From: Amaranthus tricolor
Taxonomy: Eukaryota; Streptophyta; Magnoliopsida; Caryophyllales; Amaranthaceae
Direction: 5' to 3'
Length of the DNA: 64,000 nt
NCBI RefSeq assembly: GCF_026212465.1
Contig: NC_080062.1
Span: 7,969,817-8,033,816, forward strand
Shown here piece by piece: positions 38,676 to 51,461 of this stretch (the stretch's first letter is position 1; each line of letters starts with the position of its first letter). The notes under the pieces were generated by a model that made no database searches, was not told the origin of the DNA, and worked only from the letters and a program-made list of their open reading frames with translations. Both the position numbers and the translations under genes were made by a program.

Positions 38676-38975
38676 GGGGTGTTTGGTATAAGAATATAAA
38701 ATGTAATGGAAAGGAAAATGATAAAGAGGAGTAAGGGTAAGGGTAAGGGTATGGGTTGTAGTTATATGTTGTTTGGTATGAAAATATAAGGGAAACACTT
38801 AATTGATCATAGAAAGGGAATTTGTTACTTGACATAAATGGGTGGTAACAAAGTAAGGGTATCCATTACTCTCAAGAAAGGGATTGGGTTAACCTAATAT
38901 CATACCAAACAAATATGTGTAGTAATGGTAATTGAATCCTTTACTTAGTATTAAAAATTTCATATCAAACACCCC
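38676..38975. mobile_element. Tourist-like (PIF/Harbinger) MITE with TAA target duplication
   Basis: The ends are ggggtgtttggtataagaat and the reverse complement of the right end, ggggtgtttgatatgaaatt. Both are flanked by TAA (38673-38675 and 38976-38978), the 3-bp duplication typical of PIF/Harbinger. 300 bp, non-coding. The run taagggtaagggtaaggg inside it is not telomeric. Confidence 0.7.
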
Positions 38976-39654
38976 TAAATGTTTAAATGATTGAATGCAC
39001 GACGACCTAGTACGTTTTAGAGGGCATCTTATGATATAACTTATTTCCCAATAATCAATCCTACAAATTGTTTGTCTAAATACCTTGTTCAGGTTGGTAA
39101 ATGTAAATTAAATGGAGTTTTGCCTGAAAAAAATATTAAGATTATGTTTTATTTCATAATTGTGTGAACATTTATAGCTATATATCTAGCTTAAGTACAA
39201 ATAAGTTAGAGGATTATGAGGCAAAGTAAATGAGTAAACCTTTTTCTATAACTCTCAATGCCAAGTCAAAGAGTAGGATATGGAAACACCAAAAGCTTGG
39301 TTGTTTGTTGTTGGGTTTTGTGTGTTTGCGTTAATTATTTGTGTGAATTGTTTTCTTGTTTTTTTGTTGGATGGCAGGGAATTATTCTTGCTTAACTGAC
39401 ATATATTCTGAATTCTATTACATAATGTATTGTTTGTGCGTTGTGGCTTTTCCTTAATTGTATTTTGAGCATTGCCGTAGGCAATTAGTCGATTTTGGGA
39501 TTGAAGACATCGAGGGAATTTCTTTTGTGCTAATTTAAAAGTAGGAAGATCACTAAAAGTGGATTTTGATTGTGTTGTCTTTTGATATTAGAACCCTTTA
39601 TCCTTCTTTATTCTCTGTATATTGTGGTAGTTATGGTCTTAAAAAATTATCTAC
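38976..39654. other. Spacer without a supported gene
   Basis: AT-rich; nothing recognised. Confidence 0.4.
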
Positions 39655-39662
39655 GTTTCTAG

Positions 39663-40180
39663 TAGGCCTGTCAAACAGATCAGTTTGGGTCGGGTTCGGG
39701 TCATATATAAACAGGTCCGAAACCCTTGACTCAAACCCAACCCATTTAGTTAAATAGGTCGAAAATTACAACCTTGACCCCACCTGCAACAAATCAAGTT
39801 GATCTGATTTCGACCCACTTCATCCATTTATAATTTTTTTGTTTTCGTTTTAAGGTTTTTGACATTGATTAAATCTAATTTTTTAGGCTTTAATTTTAAC
39901 TTAACTTTATTTTTTTTGTTGTTTATTTGTATATACTATGAAAAATAAGAAATAAATGAACTAAGTATAGCTTATACTTATTGATTTAACTCGAAATTAA
40001 CACATTTAATTAAATGGGTTATACAGGTTTTCTTCAGGTTTAGAATTTTGACCTGAACCTAACACATTTAATAAATAGATCAGGTCGGGTCGACCCATTT
40101 AATCAATTGGGTCAAAAGTCTCAACCCAAATCCACTTATTTTGGATTAGGTTTAGGTCGGATCAACTTTTGCCAGCCCTA
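39663..40180. mobile_element. Non-autonomous hAT element
   Basis: Termini taggcctgtcaaa and, reverse complement of the right end, tagggctggcaaaa. Flanked by gtttctag (39655-39662) and gtttttag (40181-40188), an 8-bp target duplication with one mismatch, as in hAT insertion. Sub-terminal gggtcgggttcgggtc/gacccaaccc-type motifs occur on both sides. 518 bp, no transposase. Confidence 0.75.
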
Positions 40181-42252
40181 GTTTTTAGTACTTTGCAAGT
40201 CTTTTTGCTGAATGATTTTCAATCCTGCTTTGCAAATACCTGTTTTTGGATTTTTTTGATATATACTTACTGAAACTATTACGCCAAGTTAATTCTATTT
40301 GAAGCGATCATAATAGTTGATTTGTGGATCATTAGGTTAGAGCAAAATATGTACTTCATATTACCATCTCGGAAGTTATTCAATCACCTCAACATCGACT
40401 TTCCTACTTTCCCGAGTATAACTTCACTAATTCTCATGAGCTTTTCGTTAGCGTTAGATGTAAGATGGATGTCATTGAACTTAGAAACATTATATAATCA
40501 TGATAGTCGATTTGTGGATCATCATGATGTTAGATTTGTATTTGTGCTTTGAAGGAGGAGGATAATCGTTTGCCCTTAAGGATAAGGTTTAATAACATCG
40601 GAGAGGCATTTTTGAGATGCATCGCATTTTTTGCCCTAAGAAGGGATTTAAATCAATAGAGGTGTTTTCGCCTCTCATCTTGAATGATAATTTATTTATA
40701 CATTGCTGTAATCTGTAGCTTTTTGCAAGAAAAGCATATCTGGAAGCCTTGTTTGAACAGAATATGTTCATTAGTAGCTCCACTGATCTCGTCAACTCGT
40801 TAAAAAGTAGCGTTATTGCGATCTCGGTGAGCCGTGAAAGCATCCTTCGGCAAGGTAAGCAAACTAAAGTTCTATTCTTATGTTCATTATAGCTCTATGT
40901 GGTTGTCTTTCTTGGGTAATTGGTTGTACTTAATTATATATACATTTCTGAGCAAGTTTTATTAGGGCTTCCAGGTAAGAAAGTTACATGGTTGGATCTT
41001 TTTGTAAAGGTTTTATGGCTTATTATTTGGTAAATGAAATAAGATAGGGATTGTAAGAATTACGGATCTACCTAGTCATTGAAGTCCTCTTCCGTGTCAC
41101 CCTTGTTACAAGAGTTCAATTCTCTTCACGTACAGGAAAATCGATTTCCGATCCCCTTATATATCCTTACGTTGGAATGAAAAAGGAAACCAAAGAGGGA
41201 TTGTGTTCCTTAATAACACCTTAGAAACCTAGAGGTGTTCATTCACGTCATCGGGTTAATTTCGGATCAAGTGTTTCAAGTTGATTTAAAATCGGGTTTT
41301 GTGTCCACATTAATTATAATATTTTAAATTTATTTTGAAGTCGGGTTCGGTTTCAAAGTCGGGTAAATATCGGGTCAACGAGTCTGTTTTAAACACCTTT
41401 ATGGAAATTTGAAACCTAGGCTCACTTCGTGAAAGTGTAGTACTATCTCGGTTGTTGAGAGTATTTTCTTTCTTTTCTCTTTGATGATGTCGGAGGTATA
41501 AATCGTATACATCGGTTGTTCCTTTACTAGTCCATGGTTTGATCGGAAAGTTTAGGTTTGTATAATTATTTGTTTTGGTTCCTTTATGTTTTGATTGCTC
41601 CATCTAAGTGTCTTTTTGGAGTATTTGCTCCTTTCTCTTCCTCCATTATGTATCTCTTTAATGGCAAAGTAGACCTGTGCACTAAATTATAACATTTTTT
41701 TTGTTGTTGGATGCTTTGATTGCAAATTTATCTATATTCAATTTCCACCATTATGCCACTTATACTATAATTATGCTTAGTAATGAATGTACTTGTGTTC
41801 AATAATGGTTGTATTTGTTCTTGTATTTTTTATTATTATTATTCAAGGGTAGGCTAGACAATATCGCCTATAGTTTAAGGATGAAGAAATTATTTTTTTT
41901 TTCTGTAGGTGGTCGGTGAGAATTGAACCTTTTTTATAAGAATGAATTGAAATTCTTCAATTACTAGTCTAGTTCATGATTCTTTTCTATTCCCAATCCT
42001 TTATTTTTTAGGTGAATTTGTGCAACATAGTTTAATCAAGAGGCAACTAAGGTGGGAAACTAAAGTAGTCTCTTAAATTGACCTTTTGTTTGTGCTTTAC
42101 TTGCATGGCTTACAAAAGTATGTGGACTTGGAATGATTTTGCCAAATCATAATGCATCTAAATTAGGTTATTATATCCTTTGTTTCTTTTTATTAGTCAC
42201 ACTTCTATAAATAATTATCATATAATTAAGATAGAGTTGTAGCAATTAAAAA
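40181..42252. other. Spacer with one small hAT-like fragment
   Basis: At 41233-41400 aggtgttcattc faces aaacacctt, with 'atcgggt/gtcgggttcgg' text between, like a ~170-bp hAT-type relic. gaaacctag occurs on both sides (41224 and 41411) but not flush with the right end. The remainder shows no gene. Confidence 0.4.
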
Positions 42253-42904
42253 AAGAAATTCCACATAGTAGCATTCAGTTTTCATGAACGCCAGTGATAC
42301 CACTTATGTAAGAATTTTCTACATTGTAGCATCCAGTTTATATACTATCTAACTGTCGTAGCATTTTTCGGTAAATTCTTGTTAATTTCTGTTTAATTTA
42401 TCATTTTGTAAGATTTTTCCACATTGTAGCATCCAGTTTTTGCTCTCAAATGTTTAATTCACAATTTTAACTTTTAATTCACCGATTAATTTATCAACGC
42501 TCTTAAATGTTGTAACAATTTCATTTTCATTAAAATTATTGACACTATAAAGTTTAAAAAGTGCATTACAAACACTAATAAATAATTCAAAAGGCGCATT
42601 CTATAAGCTCAAAACGTGCATTTTATAAGTTTAAAATGTGCATTCCAAGCACTAGTACATATCTACTTAATTGTTACAATATTTAATGGTGTTGATAAAT
42701 TAATCGGTGAATTAAAAGTTAAAATGGTGAATTAAACATTTGAGAGCGAAAATTGGAATTTAAATGGAAATTAACAGGAATTTAACGGAAAATGCTACGG
42801 CAGTTAGATAGTGCATAAACCGGAAGTTACCATGTGCAAAAATCTTACAAAAGTGTTACCACTGACGTTTTATGAAAACTGAATGCTATCACGTGGAATT
42901 TCCC
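42253..42904. mobile_element. Long inverted-repeat (Mutator-like) element
   Basis: The left arm (42255 to about 42510: gaaattccacatagtagcat, tcagttttcatgaa, ttaattcaccgattaattta) is mirrored by the right arm (about 42655-42904). The arms are ~250 bp with high identity, leaving a ~150-bp loop. Short direct repeats of cattgtagcatccagttt occur within the left arm. The flanking 9 bp agree only partly (ttaaaaaaa versus ctaaaaaga). Non-coding. Confidence 0.65.
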
Positions 42905-43266
42905 TAAAAAGAAACAAAGGATAATAGAAGATGTTTGACAAACGATTGATGGTTGATTATTGTGGCTGATTTGAATATTTGATTTTGAACATGTTGCTAT
43001 AATCAGCTTGTAGAAAAATAACTTTTTCATACCAATAAGTTATAGCAAAATAAGCTAAAGTTGTCCACACATAACAAGTTATACAAAGAATTTCTGTCTT
43101 TTGTTACACTTCTATTATAAAAAGTTATTATATCCTTTCAACTTAATCAAAACTTAGTGTGGAAAGTGGTTCGTTAAGGACTTGACTTATATTGTTGGTG
43201 TCTTTGCAGGTTGCTTGCTATTGCTTTTAAGATTGGACGAGGGGCATTTTCAATTAAAAAAATAAA

Positions 43267-43766
43267 GGAAAATTTTACGTGGTAGCTCTGAGGTTTTGGG
43301 TTTTTTTACGTGGTAACCAAAACTTTTAAAAAAGCGACTTAGTAACCTTGAGGTTTACCAAATTGTTCTACCGTGACCTTTTTGCACATAAAACGTTAAC
43401 AAACGTTAATTTTGAAGCTTTAACGTTGTTGTATGCCTATTTATGCGACTCACCATTTTAAATGTCATCAGTTTCAACTTTTTTTCTCAAAATATAACCC
43501 CTAACCCTACTATCTTTCATCCAAATTATATTTTTTTCTACGAAATCCAAAAATGATAAAGTTAGGGTTTATGTTTAGGGAAAAAGGTTGAGACTGATAG
43601 CATTGAAAAGATGAGTCGCACAAATAGGTGTACAACAACCATAAAGCTTTAAAATTAATGTTTGCTAACGTTTAATGTGCAAAAAGGTCATTGTGGAACA
43701 ATTTTGTAAACCTTAGGGTTACCACGTAAATTTTTTAAAAGTTTTGGTTACCACGTGAAAATTTTC
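43267..43766. mobile_element. Mutator-like MITE with ~220-bp inverted arms and 9-bp TSD
   Basis: Left end ggaaaattttacgtggta; reverse complement of the right end gaaaattttcacgtggta. Similarity runs inward ~220 bp (gacctttttgcaca, aaacgtta, gcctatttatgcgactcacc versus its mirror) to a small loop near 43510-43540. aaaaataaa abuts both ends (43258-43266 and 43767-43775), a 9-bp duplication, although A-rich. The transcript could fold into a near-perfect hairpin. Confidence 0.7.
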
Positions 43767-43775
43767 AAAAATAAA

Positions 43776-45378
43776 TGAATAATAAACTATAATAAAGGTT
43801 TGCACTCTTCCAAAGTTTTTGATAGTATATGTTTTTTTATTTTTGACGTACAATAATAAAAATAATTGCAAAAGAGTCCGTCCTAAATATTGTGATTGGA
43901 TAAACATTATGATAAGGTTTATTTTAATCATATTTGATTAATCAAAATTAGGAAACCACATTTATATATTTTATTAAGCAAATATTATTCTTAGAACTAC
44001 GAACCCCATTAGCATTGATAAGGTACCCATATAAAAAGGCACAAGTCTAGTTGAATACTTCCATTGATATTCTAATTATGCATGAAATATAACTAGTTAT
44101 GTTTATTAAAGAGAAAAACATAATTAGGTTAAAGGTTGAAGTTGGTTTTCAAGTGATTTCTATGTCTATGTAGTGTATATGTACATGTGGAGTATGACAA
44201 TAATACTCTCTTTTCTAGTATATGTGTTCTATTTAGTTTTGAACTAATTTTACTAATTTATTAAATTAAAAAATATAAAAGTTGATAGTAATAAAATTTA
44301 GATTGAAACGAAATAAATCAATATTATTTGATTATGTTTAAATTTATAAATAAATTTAATTTGTTCTGATAAAAAAGTAATGATGCTCATGTGATGAAGA
44401 GGAGGAGGTGACAATTTGTGGCAACAAATCAAACTAACTAATCTCGTATGGACTTAAAACGTGTTAAAATAGTGTGCTCTAATCTTAAATTCAAGGAGTA
44501 TAAGTTGGAGAGTATAATTAAATAAAGTAGAGAGTGAAAAGTCTGGACATGTGAATGAAATATTAAGGATGCACAATAAAAATAGCGTAGACTATGTCTG
44601 TTTTAGAGTAGGCCATTGGACTATAAACATCTCATAAGAAGAAAAAATTGCAGGGTTTACTATATTTTTTTTGATTTTTTAGTATTTAGTTTGGTTTTGA
44701 ATAGTGTAGTTAAGTTTGTAAGGCATATACTACTTAGTCCAATTATAGTGAGCAACTATTGCTCCAAATCCAATGCGTGATATAAAACAATAATCAACTT
44801 GATTCACCTTTATGTGAATGATACATGAATTCAATGGATAAGTGTATGATAGTGAAATTGAATAGTTGGCATCATCTATATTACTTGGACATAGATACTG
44901 ATGTGGATATGGTATGTGTCCAAGTATCGATTACGCTTATTTTTAATTTTACATTTAAAATGAAGTGTCTAAGTGCCAAAGCAATGTTCGAGTATCAAGG
45001 ATCGGATACGAGTACGTGAAGCAAAATGAAAAGTCCAAGTAATAGAGGTTGACATAAACACAGTTACACCATAAAACTAGCTCAATCTTAGCTCTTGGAT
45101 AGCATCTATGTCTATAGTTATGTCACTTATGCCTTCTATACTGTGGCCTTTAGATTGCTTTATACATTTTTGGCTGTGTTATGAGCAATATATTTTTGTT
45201 GCATTACCTTGTCACTTATGTCTTATTTGGTTTTGCTTTTCTTTCTTGAGTTAAGGGATAGTTTGGTTGCATCTTTCTTTGTCGATATGATTTGTTATCT
45301 TCAGGGGGAGTACATTGAGTGTGGTGAAAATGACATATACACACTACACAATCTTTAGGGTTGTATACAAGGAGCTAG
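43776..45378. other. AT-rich spacer
   Basis: A strongly diverged Stowaway-like fragment lies near 44203-44380 (ttagattgaaacgaaataaa). Around 44885-45010 phrases such as atggtatgtgtccaagtatc and ggatcggatacgagtacg look like a degraded hAT-type repeat. No gene seen. Confidence 0.35.
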
Positions 45379-45646
45379 ATATATTTGGCAATGATTTAGC
45401 CGAAGTTGTTGGTTGAAACATTTTTATTGATTTGACTAGCTGAAAGTATTGGTTGATAAGCCATGTGTTTCAGCTAGTTATTTAAACGAGCTGCTATAAT
45501 TAGCTTTTGGTTTTGATTTGAAAGTCAGCATTTCGATTAGTTTAAAACTCATTTTTCAAACTCTTGATTTTGGTAGGTTGATTTGATAAACCAAAAAAGC
45601 AAAAATTCAAAAAAACAAAAGAAACATTTTGCTAAACACACTCATG
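45379..45646. mobile_element. MITE-like inverted repeat ('tttggcaa' ends)
   Basis: The left end atttggcaatgatttagcc faces the right end gaaacattttgctaaacaca. AT-rich, non-coding, without a proven target duplication. Confidence 0.45.
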
Positions 45647-45857
45647 AGATATTTGGTTATAAATAGATGGTATAAATTACAGATATACAATTGTTATATT
45701 TTCAAAATTAAATTTAATGTTTATTTAAAACTATATTTTTATGTATCATATTTTCTGTCAATATAATTGTGAAATTGCTTGGATATTATTTTAATTTTAA
45801 AAAAGGTTCCAAAAAATTCAAAGAAAATAAAACAAGTTTATTTAAATGGAGGGCAAA

Positions 45858-46240
45858 CTTACCTAGAATAATCTAATCTTTTTATCATTTTTTTATAATA
45901 ATTTCACTTATTGATTAACTATGAGTAATTTCAACTTTAGGGTGTATTTGTTTAGAGTAAACTTAGGTAATGTAATGACCTGCTATAGTAGGTAATTCAA
46001 AAAAAATTAAATTGAAAATTAATGTAAAATTAAAAAAATTATTTTTTCGACATTGTATTTTAATTTATCTTTTATTTAAATAAAATAAAAACTTGCTATA
46101 GCAAATCATCTGGTTACCGGGTTTACTTTAGAAAAACACTCGGTAAAGGTTGGATTATTCATGGTTAATCAATAGGTGGGATTATCGTAGGAAAATAATA
46201 AAAAAATCGGATTATTTTAGGTAATTTTTAATAAGAATTT
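45858..46240. mobile_element. Foldback element, probably split by a second MITE in its loop
   Basis: The outer arms 45858-45939 (ttacctagaataatctaatc, attgattaactatgag) and 46143-46240 (reverse complement: ttacctaaaataatccgatt, attgattaaccatgaa) pair well and belong to the same family as 30985-31280. Between them lies a second inverted repeat, 45940-46142, with ends gggtgtatttgtttagagta and, reverse complement, ccgagtgtttttctaaagta. Confidence 0.6.
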
Positions 46241-46498
46241 AATTCATTTTTTTTTTTCTAAAATAAGAGGTAATAAGTCCGGAATATCCTAACGCCTAAT
46301 TATTTGTAGGTAGTTCTTTAATAATGGTTTGTCTCTTGTTCTAAAGGGTTAAATTCAGTAGATCTGGATGGAGGAGTAAATTATTTAGTTGCGTATTAAT
46401 TATATCAATTATTCTAAATTTAAATTATTATAGAGAAATTATATCACCAAATTAATGTTGGAGTCTAGTTGATATTTGAGCAATTATATTTTTTAGTA

Positions 46499-46557
<59 letters not shown>

Positions 46558-47715
46558 GAATAGTGGCATATGCCAAAACTATTTGGGGACAAAGAGGAAT
46601 AGTAAAGGGCTTTGGGAGGGATAATAATAAAGAAAATCATTATTAATATTTGTTCGTTTAATATTAATCCGTAGATTTAACTTATATTTTTATCTTATTT
46701 ATTTATATATATATTTATCCTTCTTTTCTATAAAATACTATTTTATCTATTTTTTTAATCCACTTCTTTTAATTTTCTCTTAAATTTATGGCCAATTGTT
46801 GATGGGGCAATTTTCATTAAACTTGTGGTAATAATATTTTATAAAATAATCAACCTTTTTTTTATATCAAAAACAATATTTTCTATCCTGAAAATACTTG
46901 TTCTAGCTTGCCACTAAATACACTCTTTTTTCTGAGTTATCAGCTATCTCCCTTGAATTTCTTAAATTCCTTTTTGCTTTTTTTGGGACAATTAATTTTT
47001 ACTCTATCAGTGAGGTAAAATTTAGGCCTGAGTTGGCCTATATGCTATTTAATTAAAAACCCTACTAAAGTGAGATGATATTAGATCCGTCACTGTTAAA
47101 AGATGGTTTCTTACAAGAGTATGTTTTTGGCAAAGAAACCTTGGCTAAATGCCTTAATCTGGAAACATACCTGTGGGTTGTGAGACTGGACAACCAGCTA
47201 TAAATTTAAGAACTTCATAAGAATTAGGGCATCAAATGAGTGAGGATTCTTGGACAATTCACAATCTAATCTTTTATAAAACTTTTGTGGGCATTATATT
47301 AATGGGGTAAATAATGGGTTGAAAGAAACCCAAATCTTTCCAATTTTGTTGTTTTCATGAGGAAGTATGCGGAAGAACTTGAGGCTTTGGGTTTTGTGGC
47401 CTTTATTTCATGAGAATATTTGTTGAATGGGTCAATCAAGTTTTATCCTTTTAACGTGTTTATTTATGATTTGTAGATGGAAAATGTTTTACAAATTCTT
47501 ATTTTGATTATTACATTACAAGTGTCCAAGTCTTGTAAGGAACTCAAATGTGAAGAGCAAACTCATCTACAAATTTAGAAATGTTGGTTCTATCTGATAA
47601 ATGGTTGCTGGTTGGTTTGACATTATAAAACTGAAATTGTATTTTGGTGCAAACTCAAAATGGCTGAGCTAGTATTTGTTAAACTAGCAATTTAAACCTT
47701 TGAGTTATCAGTAGG
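46241..47715. other. AT-rich spacer
   Basis: Contains the TA microsatellite at 46501-46548. No gene recognised. Confidence 0.4.
46501..46548. repeat. (TA)24 microsatellite
   Basis: Uninterrupted TA run of about 48 bp. Confidence 0.95.
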
Positions 47716-48240
47716 GCTCATTGAGAGACGGCTCTCAAAGCCCTGTTCAATTCATTAAAACACCTACTACACACACATTTCACAAAACACCTACTATAAT
47801 TTTTAGTTGTTATTTTGTTTACAAAAATAGATATATAAACACTTATAACACATAACATAAACTCATACAACACATAACATGAATACATACAACAAATAAG
47901 CTAATTATGTACAACATATAACAAAATTACCTACAACATATAACAAAAACCCCTACAGCAGATAACCTAAACACGTAAAGCACATAATCTAAACTCTTAT
48001 ATACAACAAATAACCTAAACATCTAGCACATAACACCTAGTTGACAACTTTAGCATGTTTAAAACACTTGCGTGACATACTATGTGTTCCTACTTGACAT
48101 ATCTTAAATGTCTGCTTGAGGTATCCTAAAACCCTACCAAGTAAGCGTACAATTACACTATATTTTTCATTTTTTGCATTTTAAAAAATCTAATGGGTCG
48201 GCCCAATTGAGACCTTCTCTTTAAAAGACCGTTTCTCACA
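47716..48240. mobile_element. Element with gagacgg ends and a ~22-bp tandem interior (locus B)
   Basis: The left boundary gggctcattgagagacggct and the right boundary gggtcggcccaattgagacc, then aaaagaccgtttctcac, enclose a degenerate array of ~22-bp units of the form acacctacaacacataacct (about 47760-48060). The same unit type and right end recur at locus C (60705-61375). Non-coding. Confidence 0.55.
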
Positions 48241-49900
48241 ATAATTTGTGTTGAGTTATTGGTTGTTGTTAGTTTATTAGTGAAAAAGTAAATCAAAAGT
48301 CAAAAACAATAAAGAAAAGTTACTCAAAGTAGTTTTTTGGTTTTTGTTCAAAAACAACATTGTTATCTGGTTTAAAAGCTTTTTACGGAATATTATTTTG
48401 GTTGTTTATCCAAACAAAAAGTTGAAATCCAAGCAAAAAGGTTATTTACTAAACACAACTATTATATACTGTATTACGCTCTTCAAACAAGAGCTCTTTG
48501 GCCAAAAATTTTGAATGTAGCTAGCATATGTCGTCCTCATGGCTTTTGATATCATGTTAATAAATAAACTCAATAAAAAGCTTATAACGATAGTTATAAC
48601 TTTAGATATCGTACAATATACTAAAGATATAATGCAATAATTTCAAATGATAACCTCTGAACGATTTGCTTATGATAAGGACTACATTAATCGGCAGTTG
48701 AACATCTTATGTGACATATTGTAATTGCTATTTCTTTTTTTATTTTAGCATAGTTATAACTAAATTCGACATTATGCAATTTTCTTTATTGCATTGTATC
48801 ATTTGTATGGTTTTTATGATCATTTGCAAATATAACCAAATAACTGATTCTAAAAAAAAAAATTATTAGATGAAAGATGTATTAGAAAATAATTATATGT
48901 TCCAAAGAAAATAATTATAAAATATTTTGTTATTAGATGAAAAATATCAATAGCTTGGGGTCCAAAAAGTTAAAAGTAGTCTTTTGATTATTAAAAGTTA
49001 TAAATATTACTTCGAAAATATAAAATTGGTAAGTTATAAAGATAAGAATCATAATTTATATGGCTATTGAATTTTGCTTACATTTATGATACCTTAGCAG
49101 TCTTTGTATTATAACATTTTTCATTTCTTTTTCATTTATAGCTATACTTTCAGTAAAAATTGTAAAATTTTAATATTGAAAATTTATATTGAAACGAATC
49201 AAACACGATTCCATTTCAATATTTTTCTTTACGCATTCGTGAAAAAATTATAAAACAAGATTAATTGATGAATAATGTATACTATTCAAGTTTTACTTTT
49301 AATCAAGATGGTAGACTATGTACATATTTGTAAAGGTAGTCAAGTCAAAAATATTTGAAAGTACAAAATATGAGTGACGTTTACAATTGCAACATTATTT
49401 CTAGTTTATCAAAAAAGAAAATTCAAAAAAGTAGTGTTTATTTTTTAGTTGTCACTTTTTAGAATTATAAAATTTTTTATAAATTTGACAAATTTTTTAT
49501 TCATATTTATCATATATACTTATATTATATCCGGGTTATAATTATTAATTTTCGATTGAATTTCAGATAATTTTTGAATCTTTTAAAAAATTTAACAAGT
49601 TTGAATTTTAAATCACTCTAAAATCTAGATGCATTCCTCCTATACTAAGTAAGTTAAGATTATTGGTTGATGGTCATTATTAATAGAAATATAATAAATA
49701 AAATATGTTGAGTGGGTGCATTGATTAGGATTAGCAATAGTGGATTAGTTGATTAAATGAGATGGTGGGGAGAGAGAATAGTGGGGGTGTCTGCATGTTT
49801 GGGACATGTCTGAGGTACTACGGCACTTTATAAATTGACTGCCCTTCTCTTGTATTGAGGGGCCAATCACCCATCACAAAAGCCTCAAGCACCCAAAAAA
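48241..49900. other. AT-rich spacer
   Basis: Holds a possible MITE fragment (48245-48460, ending tttactaaacacaac), an LTR-junction-like phrase ttgatatcatgttaataaat (48547) and a diverged Stowaway fragment near 49105-49300 (ttatattgaaacgaatcaaa). No gene. Confidence 0.4.
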
Positions 49901-50129
49901 TACTATTCCTTTGCTTTTTGTATATTATTCTAAAATATATTGACTATGATTCCTCAATGATTTATATCTATGTGGGATCTTGATATATTCGTCTTAATAT
50001 ATACTTTTGAATTATCATTTTTTTAGAATTTTTAAAAACTCACAATTAAAATTATTTGACTTTTAAATTTGCATTTGAGATTTGCAAAAAAAAAAAGCGA
50101 AAGAGAAGAACAAATGAAAACAGAGAGTA
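49901..50129. mobile_element. Stowaway-like MITE in inverse orientation
   Basis: Read on the minus strand it begins tactctctgttttcatttgt and follows the copy at 28930-29190 closely (tttaaaagtcaaataatttt, aagtatatattaagacgaat, aagatcccacatag). TA borders both ends. Confidence 0.7.
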
Positions 50130-50239
50130 TGCATCATGTGATGTTCGTAGAATAGTTTATTAAACAATTTAAGTTTATTTTGACAAAAATAGATAGTTGA
50201 ATGGTCAAATTAACTAAGATTACGATAACAATAACATTT

Positions 50240-50400
50240 CATTACCCGATGCATGTCACTAATGACTCCCAACTAGAGTGGGGTTAAAAGGGCTAGATGT
50301 ATGTAAACTTACTGTTGTTAATGATAAAAATTAACAAAAACTTTGTTTTAAATTGATCCTTGGTCGGAAATGCCATGTGCACCCGTACATAAATAAGGAG
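50240..50400 (+). repeat. SINE-like repeat, copy 2
   Basis: ctagagtggggttaaaaggg, tgatccttggtcgga and atgccatgtgcacccgtaca followed by aaataag match the copy at 22700-22865 in order and spacing, with many substitutions. Confidence 0.45.
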
Positions 50401-50439
50401 TGCATATGATTTAATGAGTTATTTAACCTTAATCCATTA

Positions 50440-50650
50440 TACTCCCTCATATTCAATATTATTGTTCAATTTGGTTATTTTTTCATGTTTACAAATGCAA
50501 ATATTCATAAATATCTCAAATTGTGTTTGATTAAAAATTATAAAATATTTATTTTGATAAAATTTACATGGAAACAAATAAAACAAAATCTCACTATAGA
50601 ATTATAAATTTTTAACTCCATCAAAATGATCAACGTAAACTATTTAATGA
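50440..50650. mobile_element. Truncated Stowaway-like MITE
   Basis: The left end tactccctcatattcaatat is clear, and acatggaaacaaataaaaca fits the family interior. The right end is missing. Confidence 0.5.
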
Positions 50651-51461
50651 TAATGATTGATACATTAGTTGATTAAAATAACTAATAGTTATGAATAAAT
50701 TATCTTCAAACTGATCCAATTAATCACTCCAATCGACTAATATCAACTAACAGCTTTTTTCTAAATACCCCAAACATTTTTTAATATTCAATTGTGTTAC
50801 CACTCTATATATTGATCATAATAATGGTCCAAATCACTCAAATGCACGAAACACTGTGTACTTATCTTTATATTTATTGTTATCAAGGACTTAGAATAGA
50901 TGGACTTGGTTATCGTATCTTGTATTCTTTTTTTGTGGTCCTAAAAGAAAGACCTCTTTTCCCTTTTCTTTTTGGGTGTCCAAATACTTTAGGCTTCGAG
51001 ACTTTGTGGTCTTTAAAGTAGTCCTTGGGGGGAGCCCTTTGCTGCCTAGCTCGAGCCTCGAGGTATATGAGGGTTCATCAAGGTTAAACCTAAGGAATTT
51101 ACCTTTTAGCTAGGAAGAAATAGCATGCATCTTTGGTATCAGAATCAAAATAAAAATATTTAATAATACTATATTCGGAAATACTGATTTCATTTAGAAC
51201 TTTAAGTGTTTGATAAATAATAAATAAATAAATTTTGTTTTGAGTTAATTTAACCATTTTATTTAATGTAGTTTAAGTTGAAAATTTGAAAATGACTTCT
51301 CAAACTTTAGAAGTCATTCTCAAATTCTTCATAAATGATTTCATAATTGAAATTTACTATTTGAAATAAAATACTTATTCCCAAACAAAACTTAAAGTAT
51401 ATCTCCTTAAATAAAAGAAATCAATATGTTAGTGTATTATAGGTTGACCTAATGGATGAAA
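50651..51461. other. Spacer without a supported gene
   Basis: A primer-binding-site-like tttggtatcagaatcaaa lies at about 51136, but no LTR could be placed next to it. Confidence 0.35.

Noticed and set aside
38726..38760. Telomere-like taagggtaaggg run
   Set aside because: The unit is 6 bp (gtaagg), not the plant telomere heptamer, and it lies inside a Tourist-like MITE.
41224..41419. gaaacctag as a 9-bp TSD of a small element
   Set aside because: The right copy is about 10 bp away from the inverted terminus, so the pair is not flush and may be chance.
47760..48060. CRISPR-like array of ~22-bp repeats
   Set aside because: Units are contiguous and degenerate with no unique spacers, and the genome is a plant's; it is a tandem array inside a repeat element.
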